Below are positions 8,575 through 20,448 of a DNA stretch of 64,000 nucleotides, one piece after another. Both the position numbers and the translations under genes were made by a program. The notes under the pieces were generated by a model. The model worked only from the letters and a program-made list of their open reading frames with translations, did not search any database and was not told the DNA's origin. This DNA is from Paragorgia papillata (Eukaryota; Cnidaria; Anthozoa; Scleralcyonacea; Coralliidae): the NCBI GenBank assembly GCA_035771165.1, contig JAWNZC010000123.1, positions 248,001 to 312,000 on the forward strand. The letters are read 5' to 3'. Positions within the stretch are counted from its first letter, which is position 1; the number at the start of each line of letters is the position of its first letter.

Positions 8575-8844
8575 TTATACTAAATGCTTTTCCACCTCTT
8601 GCGATAACTTTATCAGTTTAGCATCTTTTAAAGCTTTAACCAGCGTTGATCTTGTTCCATGCCTTTCCTTAAATTGCTCGAGCATGGTACGAGACTTCTG
8701 ATCTACACTCTCATCCAATCTGCAACCAGCGATAATTTTAGTATCGTGAACATCAAGTACTTTTGTCAGTAATGCTACATCCTTCCAGCTGGGTCCAAGT
8801 TTTCGTGCTATTTTCACAATCTCGTCATCTTGTAACACATGCAT
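8575..8844 (-). CDS. Death-domain protein or terminal death-domain exon (89 codons)
   Basis: The translation has the spacing of a death-fold domain: a KIARKLGPSWKDVALLTKVL first two helices with the conserved Trp, then DTKI, SRTMLEQFKERHGTRST and LVKALKDAKLIKLSQEVEKH as the last helix. Death domains mediate homotypic interactions in apoptosis and innate signalling. The ORF is only the domain, so it is probably the last exon of a larger gene or a gene fragment; a possible splice acceptor (TGTTACAAG) lies on the minus strand near 8830. It is about 500 bp beyond the Polinton end. No upstream exon was identified. Confidence 0.65.
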   Translation of the reverse strand: MHVLQDDEIVKIARKLGPSWKDVALLTKVLDVHDTKIIAGCRLDESVDQKSRTMLEQFKERHGTRSTLVKALKDAKLIKLSQEVEKHLV

Positions 8845-9090
8845 GTATGCATAAAATACTTGATTGCACTCATACCAAAATTATGCAAAAATGTTTGCAT
8901 AAAATAAGGATAATGAACGCAATCAAATATTTATTCTACACGGAGAATCTTGCCGTCACATTTTTATTAATTTCCCATCTAAATTTTGGCTAAATTCAAC
9001 CATAATTTAATGGATTTGTCGCGGGTCTATGGCCAACACTTTTACAAACTTTCATGAAAATCTGTCCAATACTTGTTGAGATATCCTGGC

Positions 9091-9254
<164 letters not shown>

Positions 9255-9282
9255 AGGAGTAAAACATAACTTCCTGGCGGAG

Positions 9283-9345
9283 GTAATAATAATAATATAA
9301 AATAATAATTATAATTATAATAATAATAATAATAATAATAATAAT

Positions 9346-9386
<41 letters not shown>
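9283..9386. repeat. (TAA)n microsatellite
   Basis: A long TAA/AAT tract with minor interruptions. Confidence 0.95.
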
Positions 9387-9389
<3 letters not shown>

Positions 9390-9585
9390 TCTTATATAAC
9401 CTCACAAAAATTCCACATGAACATGTTCCAATATCACACGTGATCACACGTGTAATCACAAGTGACACGTTCAGGTGGAATTTTTGTAAGGGTAGCGCCA
9501 TATCCATAAGTCCAGTGGCGCTTTACATAATCATTATAAGAGTCCAATTAGATAAGTTGGAAACACCACGTAAAATTTTTATTTG

Positions 9586-9624
9586 CTAAGCTTTCGGCCT
9601 GTTGACTCAGGCCTTCATCAGAGC
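9586..9624 (-). ncRNA. Hammerhead-ribozyme-like core, possibly a Penelope-like element remnant
   Basis: On the minus strand CTGATGA (9615-9621) is followed by a 6-bp hairpin GGCCTG/CAGGCC and then GAAA (9592-9595), the order of the hammerhead core. One extra A precedes the hairpin, which would disturb the 10.1-11.1 pair. Hammerhead motifs are known in the pseudo-LTRs of Penelope-like elements. No reverse transcriptase was found nearby, so this may be a fossil or chance. Confidence 0.35.
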
Positions 9625-9842
9625 AATGACAATAAGCTGTTGGCTCACGTAATTTATAAACTAAGCAACTGATCAATTAACGCTTAGCAAGAGTTCAATT
9701 AACTAGAAACTTAAAAAGTAAAAAAAAGTTAAATACTAATTTAAAAAGCATGTTTGTACAAAAAACAGTGATTGTTTATAGTGAAGAGGACTGTCTGACA
9801 TCGTCTGGTGAACTATTCTACAAGGTAGGCATCGGTAGTGCT

Positions 9843-10245
9843 GGTCGAATCTATATTGTGATTGGCCGGTTTAAAAGCTCGATTAATTCAGACAGAGTAT
9901 AATTTATTTATTAAAACCTGAATAGATTCATTGTTCAAAATTTACCCCAAAAATAGAAATGATAGCCTTGTTTAAAGTCAAGAACAACATTAGATATATG
10001 CTTGTTCATGACATTTACATGTATCCTGGATAATCGTGTGGGGTATCATGATGAATAATGCTAGCCAGTTGCTTTTCTGACAAAGGCTTCACATGAGTGA
10101 GTCGGCTGAGCGTTTAATATATTTCTGATTTATTATTGTATACGTATTAGACAAAAACAAAACACAAAGACCGCATATATTTTCTTGACAAACACCTCAA
10201 AATTCTGGGTGACGTGTGACCAGCCGATGCCAGGGCCATTGCCCC
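9843..10245. repeat. Truncated inverted copy of the Mutator-like element at 11838-12358
   Basis: Reads as a diverged reverse complement of about 11888-12300: shared landmarks include GGCCGGTTTAA, TTAATTCAGA and CAGCCGATGCCAGGGCC. Only one terminus is recognisable. Confidence 0.7.
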
Positions 10246-10383
10246 CCCCCCCCCCGTACGAGATTGCGTTTTCTCTTCTATTCCCTTCTTTTTCTTTTTT
10301 TACCTACATATATTATGTGCAATCAAAAATGCATACAGGTTTACTTGATTTGACAGTGAACTCTACACGTAAAAATCTCACAG

Positions 10384-10930
10384 GCTATAACAGGGTTGTT
10401 GGGCCAACAACCCACGAACAGCACTGTTAACAGGCTAGAACATGATCGACAAGGCTTGTTCATGCATGTCACAACAAGAAAAACCTAGCTTGATAAAACA
10501 ACCAAGTTCATGGTTGTTGTATCATGACTGTTCAATCTTGTTGATTCATCATGCCCGAACAACATGTTGTATCATGCATGAACAACACTGTTGATTCATC
10601 ATGATAGTTTTATGTTGTTCAAACAGGCATATACCCTGGCCCAATTTCGAAAGAAATATGGGCCAGGTAACCACTAATCTCATTCTCGCGTCATCAGGGC
10701 TAAATCCACTTATGACGATTGCAATTTCACTCATAGCCAATAAAAACGCGCGAAAATTCAACCAATAGGAAAGCAGAAGTCTTTATCGGTTACCTGGCCC
10801 ATATTCTTTGATTGGGCCAGGGTTACCAGGCTAATTTGTGCCAAGCGTGCATGAACAACGTTGTTCGTTCGACAACATTGTTCATGCCTGTTACCGACAA
10901 CATTGTTCATGCCTGTTACGAGTGTTCGTG
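10384..10930. repeat. Region of degenerate GTTGTTCATG / CAACA palindromic repeats
   Basis: Many short copies of GTTGTTCATG, ATCATG and ACAACATTGTTC in both orientations, interrupted by a MITE (10634-10822). Similar CAACTTGTT / GTTACAA motifs flank the Helitron copy at 34880-35050 and 36214-36290. Probably a repeat-rich transposon body; family not recognised. Confidence 0.6.
10634..10822. mobile_element. MITE, 189 bp, termini CCCTGGCCCAAT...
   Basis: Left end CCCTGGCCCAAT followed by ATATGGGCCAGGTAACC; the right end is its inverse with small indels. Target duplication not clear. Confidence 0.75.
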
Positions 10931-11466
10931 TTTTTAGCGAGGAACACGCGAGGATTCTCGACACTTTCACGCAACGAACCCTGAGACTGCAGAGCGTCTT
11001 GATGAAAATGAAAACGAAAAAATCATCAATCACTATATATCCTCGTTGGGCCAGGACTTTGGAGATATAACAGAAAGTTTGTTCCAGCAGTATGTACGGT
11101 GCTAGTTTGAAAGCTTGTGAAGCTCGTTTCTTTTCCAAAATGCGAAAAAAACACTGGTGTTGAAACAAGGCAAAATTGTACAATTGTACAAAAGCTATGG
11201 CGTCAGCAACAACAAAGTATTTTCCCTTTCCTTTTTTATAACCTGCTTAATTTATACGTCGCAATTCTAGCTCCACAAAGCTAAGGTAAGTTTTAAAATC
11301 TAGTAAACCAGTCAAATGAATGATAGCACAATAAGATTAAGTCAGAAATGAAATTTCTGGGCGTAAATAATTCTGTTGTTTTCTAATATTATAGTAATAG
11401 TATTGCACAAAACTATTTATAATCGAGACAGAGATCCCAGGCGGGAAAACGTAATTTAGTTAAAAA

Positions 11467-11651
11467 TCAAAGCCCAGACAATTACTTTGAAAAAGCCCAT
11501 AACATTGAAGAAAACTTTATGTATATAAAGTCTTTGTAATTGTAATAATTTAATCACTCTGAAGATGTTGCATGTAGCGTCAATAAATATTTTAATTTTT
11601 ACCATTTCTTCAATGTTATGGGCTTTTTCAAAGTAATTGTCTGGGCTTTGA
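11467..11651. mobile_element. Hairpin MITE, 185 bp, about 47-bp near-perfect inverted repeats
   Basis: TCAAAGCCCAGACAATTACT starts the left arm; its reverse complement ends the right arm. The central loop is AT-rich and non-coding. Confidence 0.85.
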
Positions 11652-11671
11652 TATTTGTAACTAAAACTATT

Positions 11672-13310
11672 TATAACAAGACGCCTGTTTAGGCGTTCAC
11701 TCGGGCTACTGATAACAATGCAGCTTGGCATAGCGCATAGCCTATGCACGAAACAGCGCAACAGCTAGCGTGCACATATTGCAGTAAGCGTTTGTTAAAA
11801 GTACAGAAAACCTAGTGCTAGATTCGGCAGCAATCATCAACCTCGTCCCCAGGTCATTTTGCCTCCACGTCGGGATGTCGGCGAAAATGGCCCTGGCATC
11901 GGCTGGTCACGTGACACCCAGAATTTTGGGGTGTTAGGGCAAGAAAATTTATGCGGCTTTTGTGTTTTGCTCTTTGTATAATACGTATGCATGAATAATA
12001 AATAGAAATATTCAACGCTTTGTCGAGTCACTCATGTGAAGCCTTCACCAGAAAAGCAACTGGGATAGCATTATTCATCATGATACTCCCACGATTATCC
12101 AGAAGACATGTAAAGGTCATGAACAAACATACATCTAATGTTGTTCTTGACTATAACCAAAGCTATCGTTTCCATTCTTTGAGTAAACTTTGCAGAGTGG
12201 ATCCCATTGCAATTCAAATTTCCTGAATAAATTATACTCTATCTGAATTAATCGGGTTCTTAAACCGGCCAATCAGATTATAGAATCGACCAGCCGATGC
12301 CAGGGCCATTTTCGCCGACCTCCCGACGTGGAGGCAAAATGCCCTGGGTACGAGGTTGCAGCAATCATTAGACAACTATTAAGTTGGCTGCCAGTTAATA
12401 TAGTGAAAAAGCTGGATTGAACGGGCTATACAAGACCGGCACATTGGTGCAGCTGCGAATTGGCAGCGTTTATAATCTAGTCGTGCAAACGACAATTTGG
12501 TGCTACTCAGTAAACAGTATATTACCTAGACGATCGACAACAAGCGAACGTACGTTGCACACACTGAAAACACTAATGAAATTATATTAAGCTGGCGAGA
12601 AGCAGTTAAATCACATCGAGTTTATTTGGCATAACTTTATTAACACAACAATACATACAATATAATCCAGGCAATAACAAAGTAAATTACAAATATTAAA
12701 ATTACCTCAATACATTTAAAGTTTTCCCATTTAGCGTAAACCTGAGTCTCTTCAACACGAAATGTCAACACAGCATATTTACCCGTCCTGTGCAAGTTGT
12801 CAGTATTCTGTTTTCAAGCTAGCAGGTTATCAGATTGTGAGCATTGCATGAGTAATACTAGCTTTTCAGTATTAAAATTCAATAAATCATATAAATCGTT
12901 TATAATCAGTTTGTCTTGATCGAAACGGCGGAATATTAACCCAGATCAGATCGAAATATAAATAGCACAGCATCTTTTAGTGTAGATTTACCGCCATCAA
13001 TGTCTGCCTGTGCAGTTGTAAGCGCAGTGAGCATATTTAACGTTAACGCAGTTGTAAGCCACATGACTGATCAATAATAGTGTTCAGTAAGTCACTTAAG
13101 CTTGTGATCTTCTAAAAGCTTCAAACCAGGTCATCGAACACTCGAGCAATAGCAACCAGAGAAGATGGCGGCGCATGAAGATGAACACACCGCGTGGTTT
13201 CGCAAAGCCTATCGGGATGATGCAATAATTGCAATTTGTCGACACAAAAAATTTTTAAAAATAACAGAGCCGAAACCTAGACTCGGTTACCACAGCCCGA
13301 GTAATTATAT
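11672..13310. repeat. Dispersed repeat 'R', copy 1 (inverse of 57190-57300 plus 60640-61690)
   Basis: Long colinear similarity in inverted orientation to two segments near the right edge. Shared landmarks include GACGCCTG, AACAAACGCTTACTGCAATA, TATTAACACAACAATACATA and TTAACGTTAA. Possible termini ACTCGGGCTA at both ends (11698 and, inverted, about 13300). Copy 1 contains the insertion 11838-12358 that copy 2 lacks. No intact ORF. Confidence 0.75.
11838..12358. mobile_element. Mutator-like non-autonomous element, termini CAACCTCGTCCCCAGG
   Basis: Inverted termini CAACCTCGT(C/A)CCC(A)GG are flanked by a perfect direct repeat CAGCAATCAT (11828-11837 and 12359-12368). Copy 2 of repeat R has this site once without the element, a natural empty site. 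Duplications of 9-10 bp are typical of the Mutator superfamily. Non-coding. Confidence 0.85.
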
Positions 13311-13401
13311 AACCACAAATCGATACATACACTTGAGGGGTGCATGAGATGGGGGGGGGGTGTTTAAATGCATATTAAGCCCCAATCCAGAAAATGTAAT
13401 A

Positions 13402-13627
13402 CACCTATCAATGTTAGTCCCGAAGGGGGGGGGGGGGGGGGTCAGGCAACGGGTATGGAATTGATCAATATGTCCATCCCCAGAGTCGAGACTTTGACAG
13501 TGAATGTCTCTTCAGGGGTGGGGATTTTTGGTTGTAGCAGAGTGGAATATGACAATTATTAAAGATAAATTATCAAATCCCCACCCTTTGCCCAACCCCC
13601 ATCCCTCGGGGCTAACATTGATAGGTG
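13402..13627. mobile_element. MITE, 226 bp, termini CACCTATCAATGTTAG
   Basis: The ends are exact inverted repeats over 16 bp; the interior holds a long G-run and C-rich blocks. Target duplication not resolved. Confidence 0.75.
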
Positions 13628-14559
13628 CATAATAACACTATAAAAATATTTATTCAGGTATCAAGACTAACATTTCATTATATTTTTACAATTATGGTAG
13701 TAAACAATATTCTTAAAACTCTAATATTAAAATAATTTATTTTAAGTTGTTTTTCTTACATTATATATGATTATTTATATTATTATTTATTTATACAGGT
13801 ATCTAACTGTATACTAGCCATAACTACATGCAATACCTAGCCAGAACATTGCACAGGTATAAATGTTTTCCATACCAATAAACTACCATTATACAAAAAC
13901 TGGTATAGAGGTGAGCCAAATTTAAAATATATTTAAAATGGTATGAAATATTCTACTTCACATTTCTTGTTATTATATATCATTTAATAACAGGACAATG
14001 TATGCCACATGCATGTTTAAAATGACTGTGTCTTCTAAATTTTTTGTAAATATATTTAAGATCAAACTCTAGTACAGTGGTATTATTAGAGGAAACTGAA
14101 GGTAAACTTTCAGTTAATCAGAAGAGGAAAAATTTACAAAATGTTTTACCTGTTTTTGCTTTTTTTTCATAGTATACAAATGCAGTGGTGATATGGCAAT
14201 ATGAACAGTAAACAAGAGTAACATCACTGTAGCATCACTGCATTAGGCCTGGAATAATTATGATGACATCTAACAGGTGTGTATTTATAGCTCAGCATTT
14301 TTAAGGTTTAGAAATTAAGGTCTGTTTGTGTAGCTTGGCCTGGTAAGGAGAGATTGTAACCACAATAAAACCAAACAGGTGTGTATTAGGTTAGCATTTT
14401 TAAGATTTAGAAATTCATGTCTTTTTTCTTCTTCTCTTTCTCCAGGCAATGATAAAATACAGGTGTACATTTGCTAGCATTTTTGTTAGTAAAATTACTT
14501 GATTGACAGCTCCACAAAATTGCAAGCTCTTTTTTTCCATTTTTTTTTATTTTACTTAA
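13628..14559. other. No gene seen
   Basis: AT-rich spacer with short ORFs only and no repeat that I could pair within the window. Confidence 0.4.
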
Positions 14560-14869
14560 TCCCCGAGCCCGGTGATGGTGCTCATCTCGACGTGCGTGGA
14601 ATATATACAAACAGGTTTCAGAATTGCTTTCAGCCTTTCATCCCGCGTGTAAAGTGGACTCCACAACTTGCGCAGTTCGAATAGCAGGAAACTGGTAACT
14701 AATCTGTTAAATTATTCAAATTATTTAAATTTACGTTAGCAAATTATAATCCCCGAGCCCAAGCGTAGGAGCGAAGGCCCGGAGCCCGGTGAGGGTGCTA
14801 ATCTCGACATGCGTGTAGTCCACTTTACACGCGTGTAGAAAAAGCGAGGGAGACGAAATCTGGAAAATA

Positions 14870-14871
<2 letters not shown>

Positions 14872-14922
<51 letters not shown>
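14872..14922. repeat. (TA)n microsatellite within Helitron Xa
   Basis: About 25 TA units. TA tracts occur at the equivalent places in the other family copies (36041-36093, 45141-45174). Confidence 0.95.
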
Positions 14923-14925
<3 letters not shown>

Positions 14926-15371
14926 TTGGTACGGTGTCACGCGGTAAGAATAGTTGGACACTGGTGACTAGCGACGAAGAAAACTATAAACTCTCAAAGA
15001 AATGGTATTTGGCTTTCGTTTATTTGAACGAAACGAAATGGAGCACAAAAAAAGCAACCCCGTACCCAGGGTTTTATCTCCGCTCCCCGTCCACCACGCT
15101 GCGAAAAGACCCTTGGTTGCCACCTAAACGAATTTTATATCAGGGGAGGGGTGGTAAGCTTAATTATTATGGTAAGCTACACAATCAATGCTACAACACA
15201 ATCCAGTTTTAATACTCGTATTCTAAAATGTGATATTAGATTTAGCCATTTAGGCGAACTATAAAGTTTAATAAAAAGAATGAAAAGCGCGATTCAAGAA
15301 CTGTATTTACCTGACTGTTTCTGTTGATGACAAATGCGAGTGAAAGGACGGCAATCGGCTTGATGTTGTAT

Positions 15372-16672
15372 CAGGGCTGCAAAATAACAGCCGGTCATCG
15401 GACATTGTCCGGCATGATTGACGTTATTGTCCGCCCAAACCTCATTATGGCTGGTCATTATGACCGGTCAATTCAAACTTACAGAGTTAATTAATAGTTA
15501 GTCTTTAAGATGTTTTGTCCATTTAATACCAATTAAATAATAATAATACGTTAGTAAAAGTATACAGAAAGGAATTAAGGAAACATTTTTCATGGTGGTT
15601 AAAATTCGGCCCGAAATTCTAATCAATGAGGCCGTGCGACAGGTCAGCGACACACGTGTGTACGCTAAGCTATAGTCTAGCGTATTTCCCTGAGGTTATA
15701 GAGATTCAATAGATAAAAAGAAGAAAAAGTATTTTATTACTGAGGCTGACTCTTCTGCGGACTCTGAAGATTCTGATGATGAGTCAGACTCAATCGAACA
15801 AGACACTGTTGTGCTTGAAGATTTATTCAGTAGCACTAGTAGTAGCGATGAAGATGATGCATAGAAACTTACGATAACACTACACTACAGTAACATGTAC
15901 TGTAGTAATGGTAAAAATAAATGCTATAGTAATATATTAATCTTTAATCTTTAAATCGCTTTATTAAACCAGTTAATTAATGGTAAAAATGGCAGGTACA
16001 ACAGGTTACCCCAATTACTGTACCCCCGACGGGGTACTTAAACACGTACAGTACTGTATAAATTAAATTATTTACCAGTAGTGTTACTTGAAAGAAAAAG
16101 GCGAAACCGTTTATCCAAAAACAAATATAATATTTCAGAAGAACACCTGATATATTTTATAACATTTATAATTATAACAACTTTATATTTAATTAACTTT
16201 TGAGAAACTGCCAAAGTTATAACTAAAGTAAACTTAAACTAACTATATTTATTACTCGAGTTAAGTTTTACTTTTTATGTTACAGTTATACTGACAGTCT
16301 CAGGTGCTAGGCTATATTAATAGATACCATGCATTTTATGTTGTAATTGTAAACATCAGTGTCAGTGTCTGTTTCAGCTGATTAACAATGAGAAGAGATT
16401 TTTGCATCATTTTTGTATCAATCCTTATTCCTGTACTATATTACAGATTGTTTTTAAAATGGATCATGCATTACGTAGTACTAGTTTACTGTTAATTTTC
16501 GAGAAAAAAAATCTATTCTGATTCCTCGTGCATCCCATCATGATAAACGGATGCATTTATAAAAAGTAGGGAAAACATTAAGTCCGCCCGGCCAGATTTT
16601 CTACATGTCCGACCACTTTCTGGCCTGGCCTGACATTTGTCCTTCTATGTCAAAAAATTATTTGCAGACCTG
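15372..16672. mobile_element. hAT-like non-autonomous element, termini CAGGGCTGCAAA.. / ..TTTGCAGACCTG
   Basis: Short inverted ends of hAT type (CAG(G)GNTGCAAA) and a TTGTAT duplication on both sides (15366-15371, 16673-16678). Internal GTCCGGC/GGTCATCGGAC subterminal motifs. Carries a short coding fragment (next entry). Confidence 0.7.
15706..15864 (+). pseudogene. Acidic Ser/Asp/Glu-rich C-terminal coding fragment in the hAT element
   Basis: After a possible acceptor (ATTCAATAG, about 15712) a frame reads KKKKKYFITEADSSADSEDS, then a further Asp/Glu/Ser run ending SSSDEDDA and a stop at about 15862. It looks like the last exon of a protein carried by an autonomous relative. No domain recognised; low complexity makes the call weak. 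Confidence 0.35.
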
Positions 16673-18101
16673 TTGTATAGTTGCAATCTTTGCCGAATCG
16701 CTTCTTTTAGTACTTTTCGCTGCGGTTACGGAGCAGAGGCTGAAATGTCAATGCATTTTAGTGCGAGAGAAAGCGGTTTGGCTCTTTCACATGGCCTGTA
16801 GATTAAACGAGGATTAAACGAGGAAGAGCATCGTCGCGAGGAGGTCTTTGGAGGTCTTTGGCGGTAAAACATTTCGGCCGAATAAAGCAGTTCAAAATTT
16901 GCCTTGCTGTACAAATTTTAAGGTACTTCACATCACCAACACTGCGACAATTTCAAAGTCTAGTCGACACGAGTATTCGACGGTGCATTAGACGAATGCT
17001 ATATCTTCTTCGGGCCGTCGGGATTTCTTTACCTTTTGGATTCGATATTATCTTTGACAACGCATGCCACAGAAGAAAGCACGAGATGTGTTTTGTTATA
17101 AACACTGAGTACGTTTGTTTTTTGTTGGTTTCATTTTAACAGATATTTTGCGATCAGACAGCCCGATCAGACGCCAGTCTGACGACGCCAGACGTAATAT
17201 ATTATTTGTATAAACAAAGCTGAAAAATTGTGATTGTGCCTTTGTCACTCACTCACTCCTCCCTGAGTATTTTTGAAATCGTTAATTAAAACCCCCCCAT
17301 TTTTAGGGGGCACGTGACCAGCCACAACCAGGGTCTTTTCGCAGCGGTGGGCGAGCGGAGATTAAGACCCTGGGTACGAGGTTGGAAGAAAAGAAGGATA
17401 CAAACAACCCGTTTAATATACCTTGAAGAGAAACCAGAGAACTTGAAGAAACCAAACGCCGTATGGTAAACAAAAACTCGATCTGAATTGCCAGTGTTTG
17501 TAGTCACTCCGTGGTCAAATCATTTTAAAGTTAACGGTAGGATTCTTGTTGTTTTCAAGTTTTCGCTTAACCTAAACAATATAGTTTATACAGCTTCACG
17601 TTTTCGTGCTTTCCCTTTGCTCGAACAAACCATTAATCAGCTTAACTAAAGCTTTGGCAATTTTTTTGGCTGTATTTCCAAATTTTCGACTGAAACGTTG
17701 TCTGTTTAATACTTCTTTCTAGAATTCGATTCTACCGAATTGTTTTTATGTCGGACTATATTATAAATGTAATTCTTGAGCCGTTGACTTTTAATTCTGT
17801 CTTTGCAAAACATGTATGCATAGGGAAAGCCATTTAAAGCTTGTTAAAAATAATCCCTTTTGAAACCTGAAAACATATTTTGTACAACCAGAATTTAATA
17901 ATGAAATGTAAGTTTTGCTTTGATATGTTAAATCAGTTTAGTGATCTTATCCATAAATTATAGAATTATCTTGAGGATTATTATTTGTTTTTATATCTGT
18001 TTGTTTTTATATATTGGCTGTATATCAGGTGTGCTTATTTTAAACAGGGTGGGTGGCATTTAATAAAAAGCGGGCGAGGGGTTGTTGCATTCATGTATTT
18101 C

Positions 18102-19594
18102 TAGCCTGCGAGCAGGCTCTCTCAACGCGGCGCTGTGAAATGGGGCCTGCAACAATCCTAGGGGTAAATCGATAACGCCCACTTAATTAATATGCAAATG
18201 TCGCGAATCAAACCAATCACATTCTTCCGGAAGTCTGTAAAAATCCTCATTCAAAGCACAATCCGAAGATGTAACTGAAAACACAAAAAATCTGTTTATA
18301 AGAAAGCCAGAAGCAATGTAACGCATCTAACGATTATCGGGTATGTAGTTAGGAGTTTAAAATATTCAACTTTAGACTAAAAACATGTAGCGAAACAGCT
18401 GTTTAGCGATGCGTGCTAACGTCTTCAGTAATCAGTTTGAATCAAATTGAATGTACTAAGATTGGATCATGACAACCTCAGATCTTAGTTTTATAAGTTT
18501 GCTATCTCTAATTTGTGGAAGACGAACATAACTTTGATTTTGCAAGAAACATTGATAAATCGTTATTCGAGATTAGGTGTTTGTGATTCACTGCACGGCA
18601 TTCACTGATCCAGGTGATGGCGACAGAATATCGTCAAGATAGCGCTTCTCGTGTAAATGTGCCAGTTGCAAGAGGTCAAAACGAAAACTTTCACGAACTG
18701 CTGTTACGAACGAACATGAAATGAGTTACGCTCCTTCGTAGCTAGGGAATGTGCGAAAACCTAACTTAAATGAACATATAGACACTTTCAGACGCTTTCA
18801 AAGATAGCCGACATATAGAACCAGGTGCGTATCATTATAGTCTAAACGTCGACATATTAATAGTTAAGAAATTCAAGTGTTATCAAATTTAGCAAGACTT
18901 TCCTTCTGGCTGTTGAGTTAAAAAACTGGGTCATTCTGAACTGAATAACTGGTAGCCTCGAGCCAGTTGGCTTCGATAATATAAATAATACCAGACGCAC
19001 TGGCGCACAAATTGGATAATATCAATTAAGTTCCAGACAATAGCAAGCACAGACATTTAATAGCAGAAAGAAACTTCGTTTGAAAAAGAGCTTACCTCAT
19101 TTATCAATAATCTTTATTACACGAATTAAATGAATGTGTAATCTCCTCTTATTAATATGTTTTGACGTTTTGAACGGCACATTATTGAGTCAAGGCGACG
19201 GACGGGGCTCGATTTGTGATGAAGTGATGACACTTGCTTCTGTATTATAAAGCCAGACACTAACAGACAGAGAGATTCATGGAGTTTCAATCCGGATTTT
19301 CTTTTCTTTTCTTTTGTTCCACAGCGATGTGTTTTCAAAATATTAAGAGCTACGGCGTCTTTAATAGCCGTCTTATTGAAATATGTCTCACTCCATGCAT
19401 TGTTGAAGTCCGTAAACAATAACTTTAAGAAATCATTTATTCTGGATTAATTTTGTTTGACCAATAGAAACTCGCGGCCGCCAAATTCGACCAATAGAAA
19501 TACGCGGGCTCTGACGGCCGCGAGTGATGAAAAAATCCCATGCTTTGTTGCAGGCCCACATTTCACAGCAACAAGAGGACCTGCCCGCAGGCTA
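18102..19594. mobile_element. Mutator-like element, termini TAGCCTGCGAGCAGG / inverse, inserted at the end of Xa
   Basis: Inverted ends share TAGCCTGCG(A/G)GCAGG, then GCTGTGAAAT and GGCCTGCAACA. A perfect 9-bp duplication ATGTATTTC lies at 18093-18101 and 19595-19603. A 9-bp duplication fits Mutator-like elements. 1.49 kb, no transposase ORF seen. Confidence 0.85.
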
Positions 19595-20448
19595 ATGTAT
19601 TTCTAGTTTATAAGTTCGGTTGGATTCAGTGAACTCTATATATATATAAGGAGTAGTAATACCCCCCCCCCCCCCCCCCAATATGGCGGATTCATAATTA
19701 TTAGGTAAATTGAGATTTTTAATTAGCCTCTATCATTTATCTTCCTCAGGCTCCTAACCCTAACCTCAGCCTAGACATAGGCTTTTCCGTGGCTGAGCTG
19801 CTGCCTCCTCCACTGGCCCCTATTGCTTCATGGACAGGACACTCACGCCTAGTAAATTTAGGGCCGGCTCTGATCCATTGTATTTGCTATTAAATTTGGC
19901 AAAACTTGGCACGGAATATAAATTTGCATAATTAACACTACATTATTAATAGCAAATGGCTTTTAAATATCCGAAGATTTTGAAGGCCATTGAAGACTTA
20001 TTACATACGAATCCTAGCTTTTAAAATGCGCAGGAGAATATGACATCTTTGAAGGGGGGGGGATGACTCCTGGCAAATATTTTTACCGGTTGAATGAAAA
20101 TTTTGTCAAAAATCCTTTCGGCACGGAATTATTCAACGAAAATAGGGGCTGTTTACATTTTATATGTTCCTCCTTGGGGAGGATAACGGACTCGAGTGGG
20201 TGAGGGAGATGGATGAGAAGGACGGGACGTAAAAAAAAAAAAATAGACGGGTCGCCGAAATACCCCCGACACGAATACTCGGGGCGGGATAGGGGGGACG
20301 GTTTATGCCGGGCGAGGGGGTGTGGCGGTAAATCTTTTTCATCCCGGGTTTAACTTGCGTGTCTTTCTACCACCCGGGACGTTCAACAAAGCATCTCTGA
20401 GTTCGTGCCTAAATAGGACATAGAAGGCTCGGTTTATTTCGCTTTTTT

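Larger units (their letters stand above)
15055..17384. mobile_element. Mutator-like element, termini CAACC(C/T)CGTACCCAGGG, inserted in Xa
   Basis: About 55-bp inverted ends share CGTACCCAGGGT and GCTGCGAAAAGACCC. The right flank GAAGAAAAG (17385-17393) and left flank CAAAAAAAG (15046-15054) are a decayed 9-bp duplication. The inverse Helitron copy near 45015 shows the empty site. Contains a hAT element. Confidence 0.7.
14750..19606 (+). mobile_element. Helitron-like element 'Xa' inserted in Y
   Basis: Starts TCCCCGAGCCC at 14750 and ends CTAG at 19604-19606, the final bases being pushed downstream by an inserted Mutator-like element. The Y copy at 35053-36213 has the uninterrupted site (AATTATAA next to TTTATAAG at about 35955-35975), so Xa sits between A and T with no duplication. 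Close family copy: 44152-45296 in inverse orientation. Contains a (TA)n tract and two further insertions. Confidence 0.75.
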
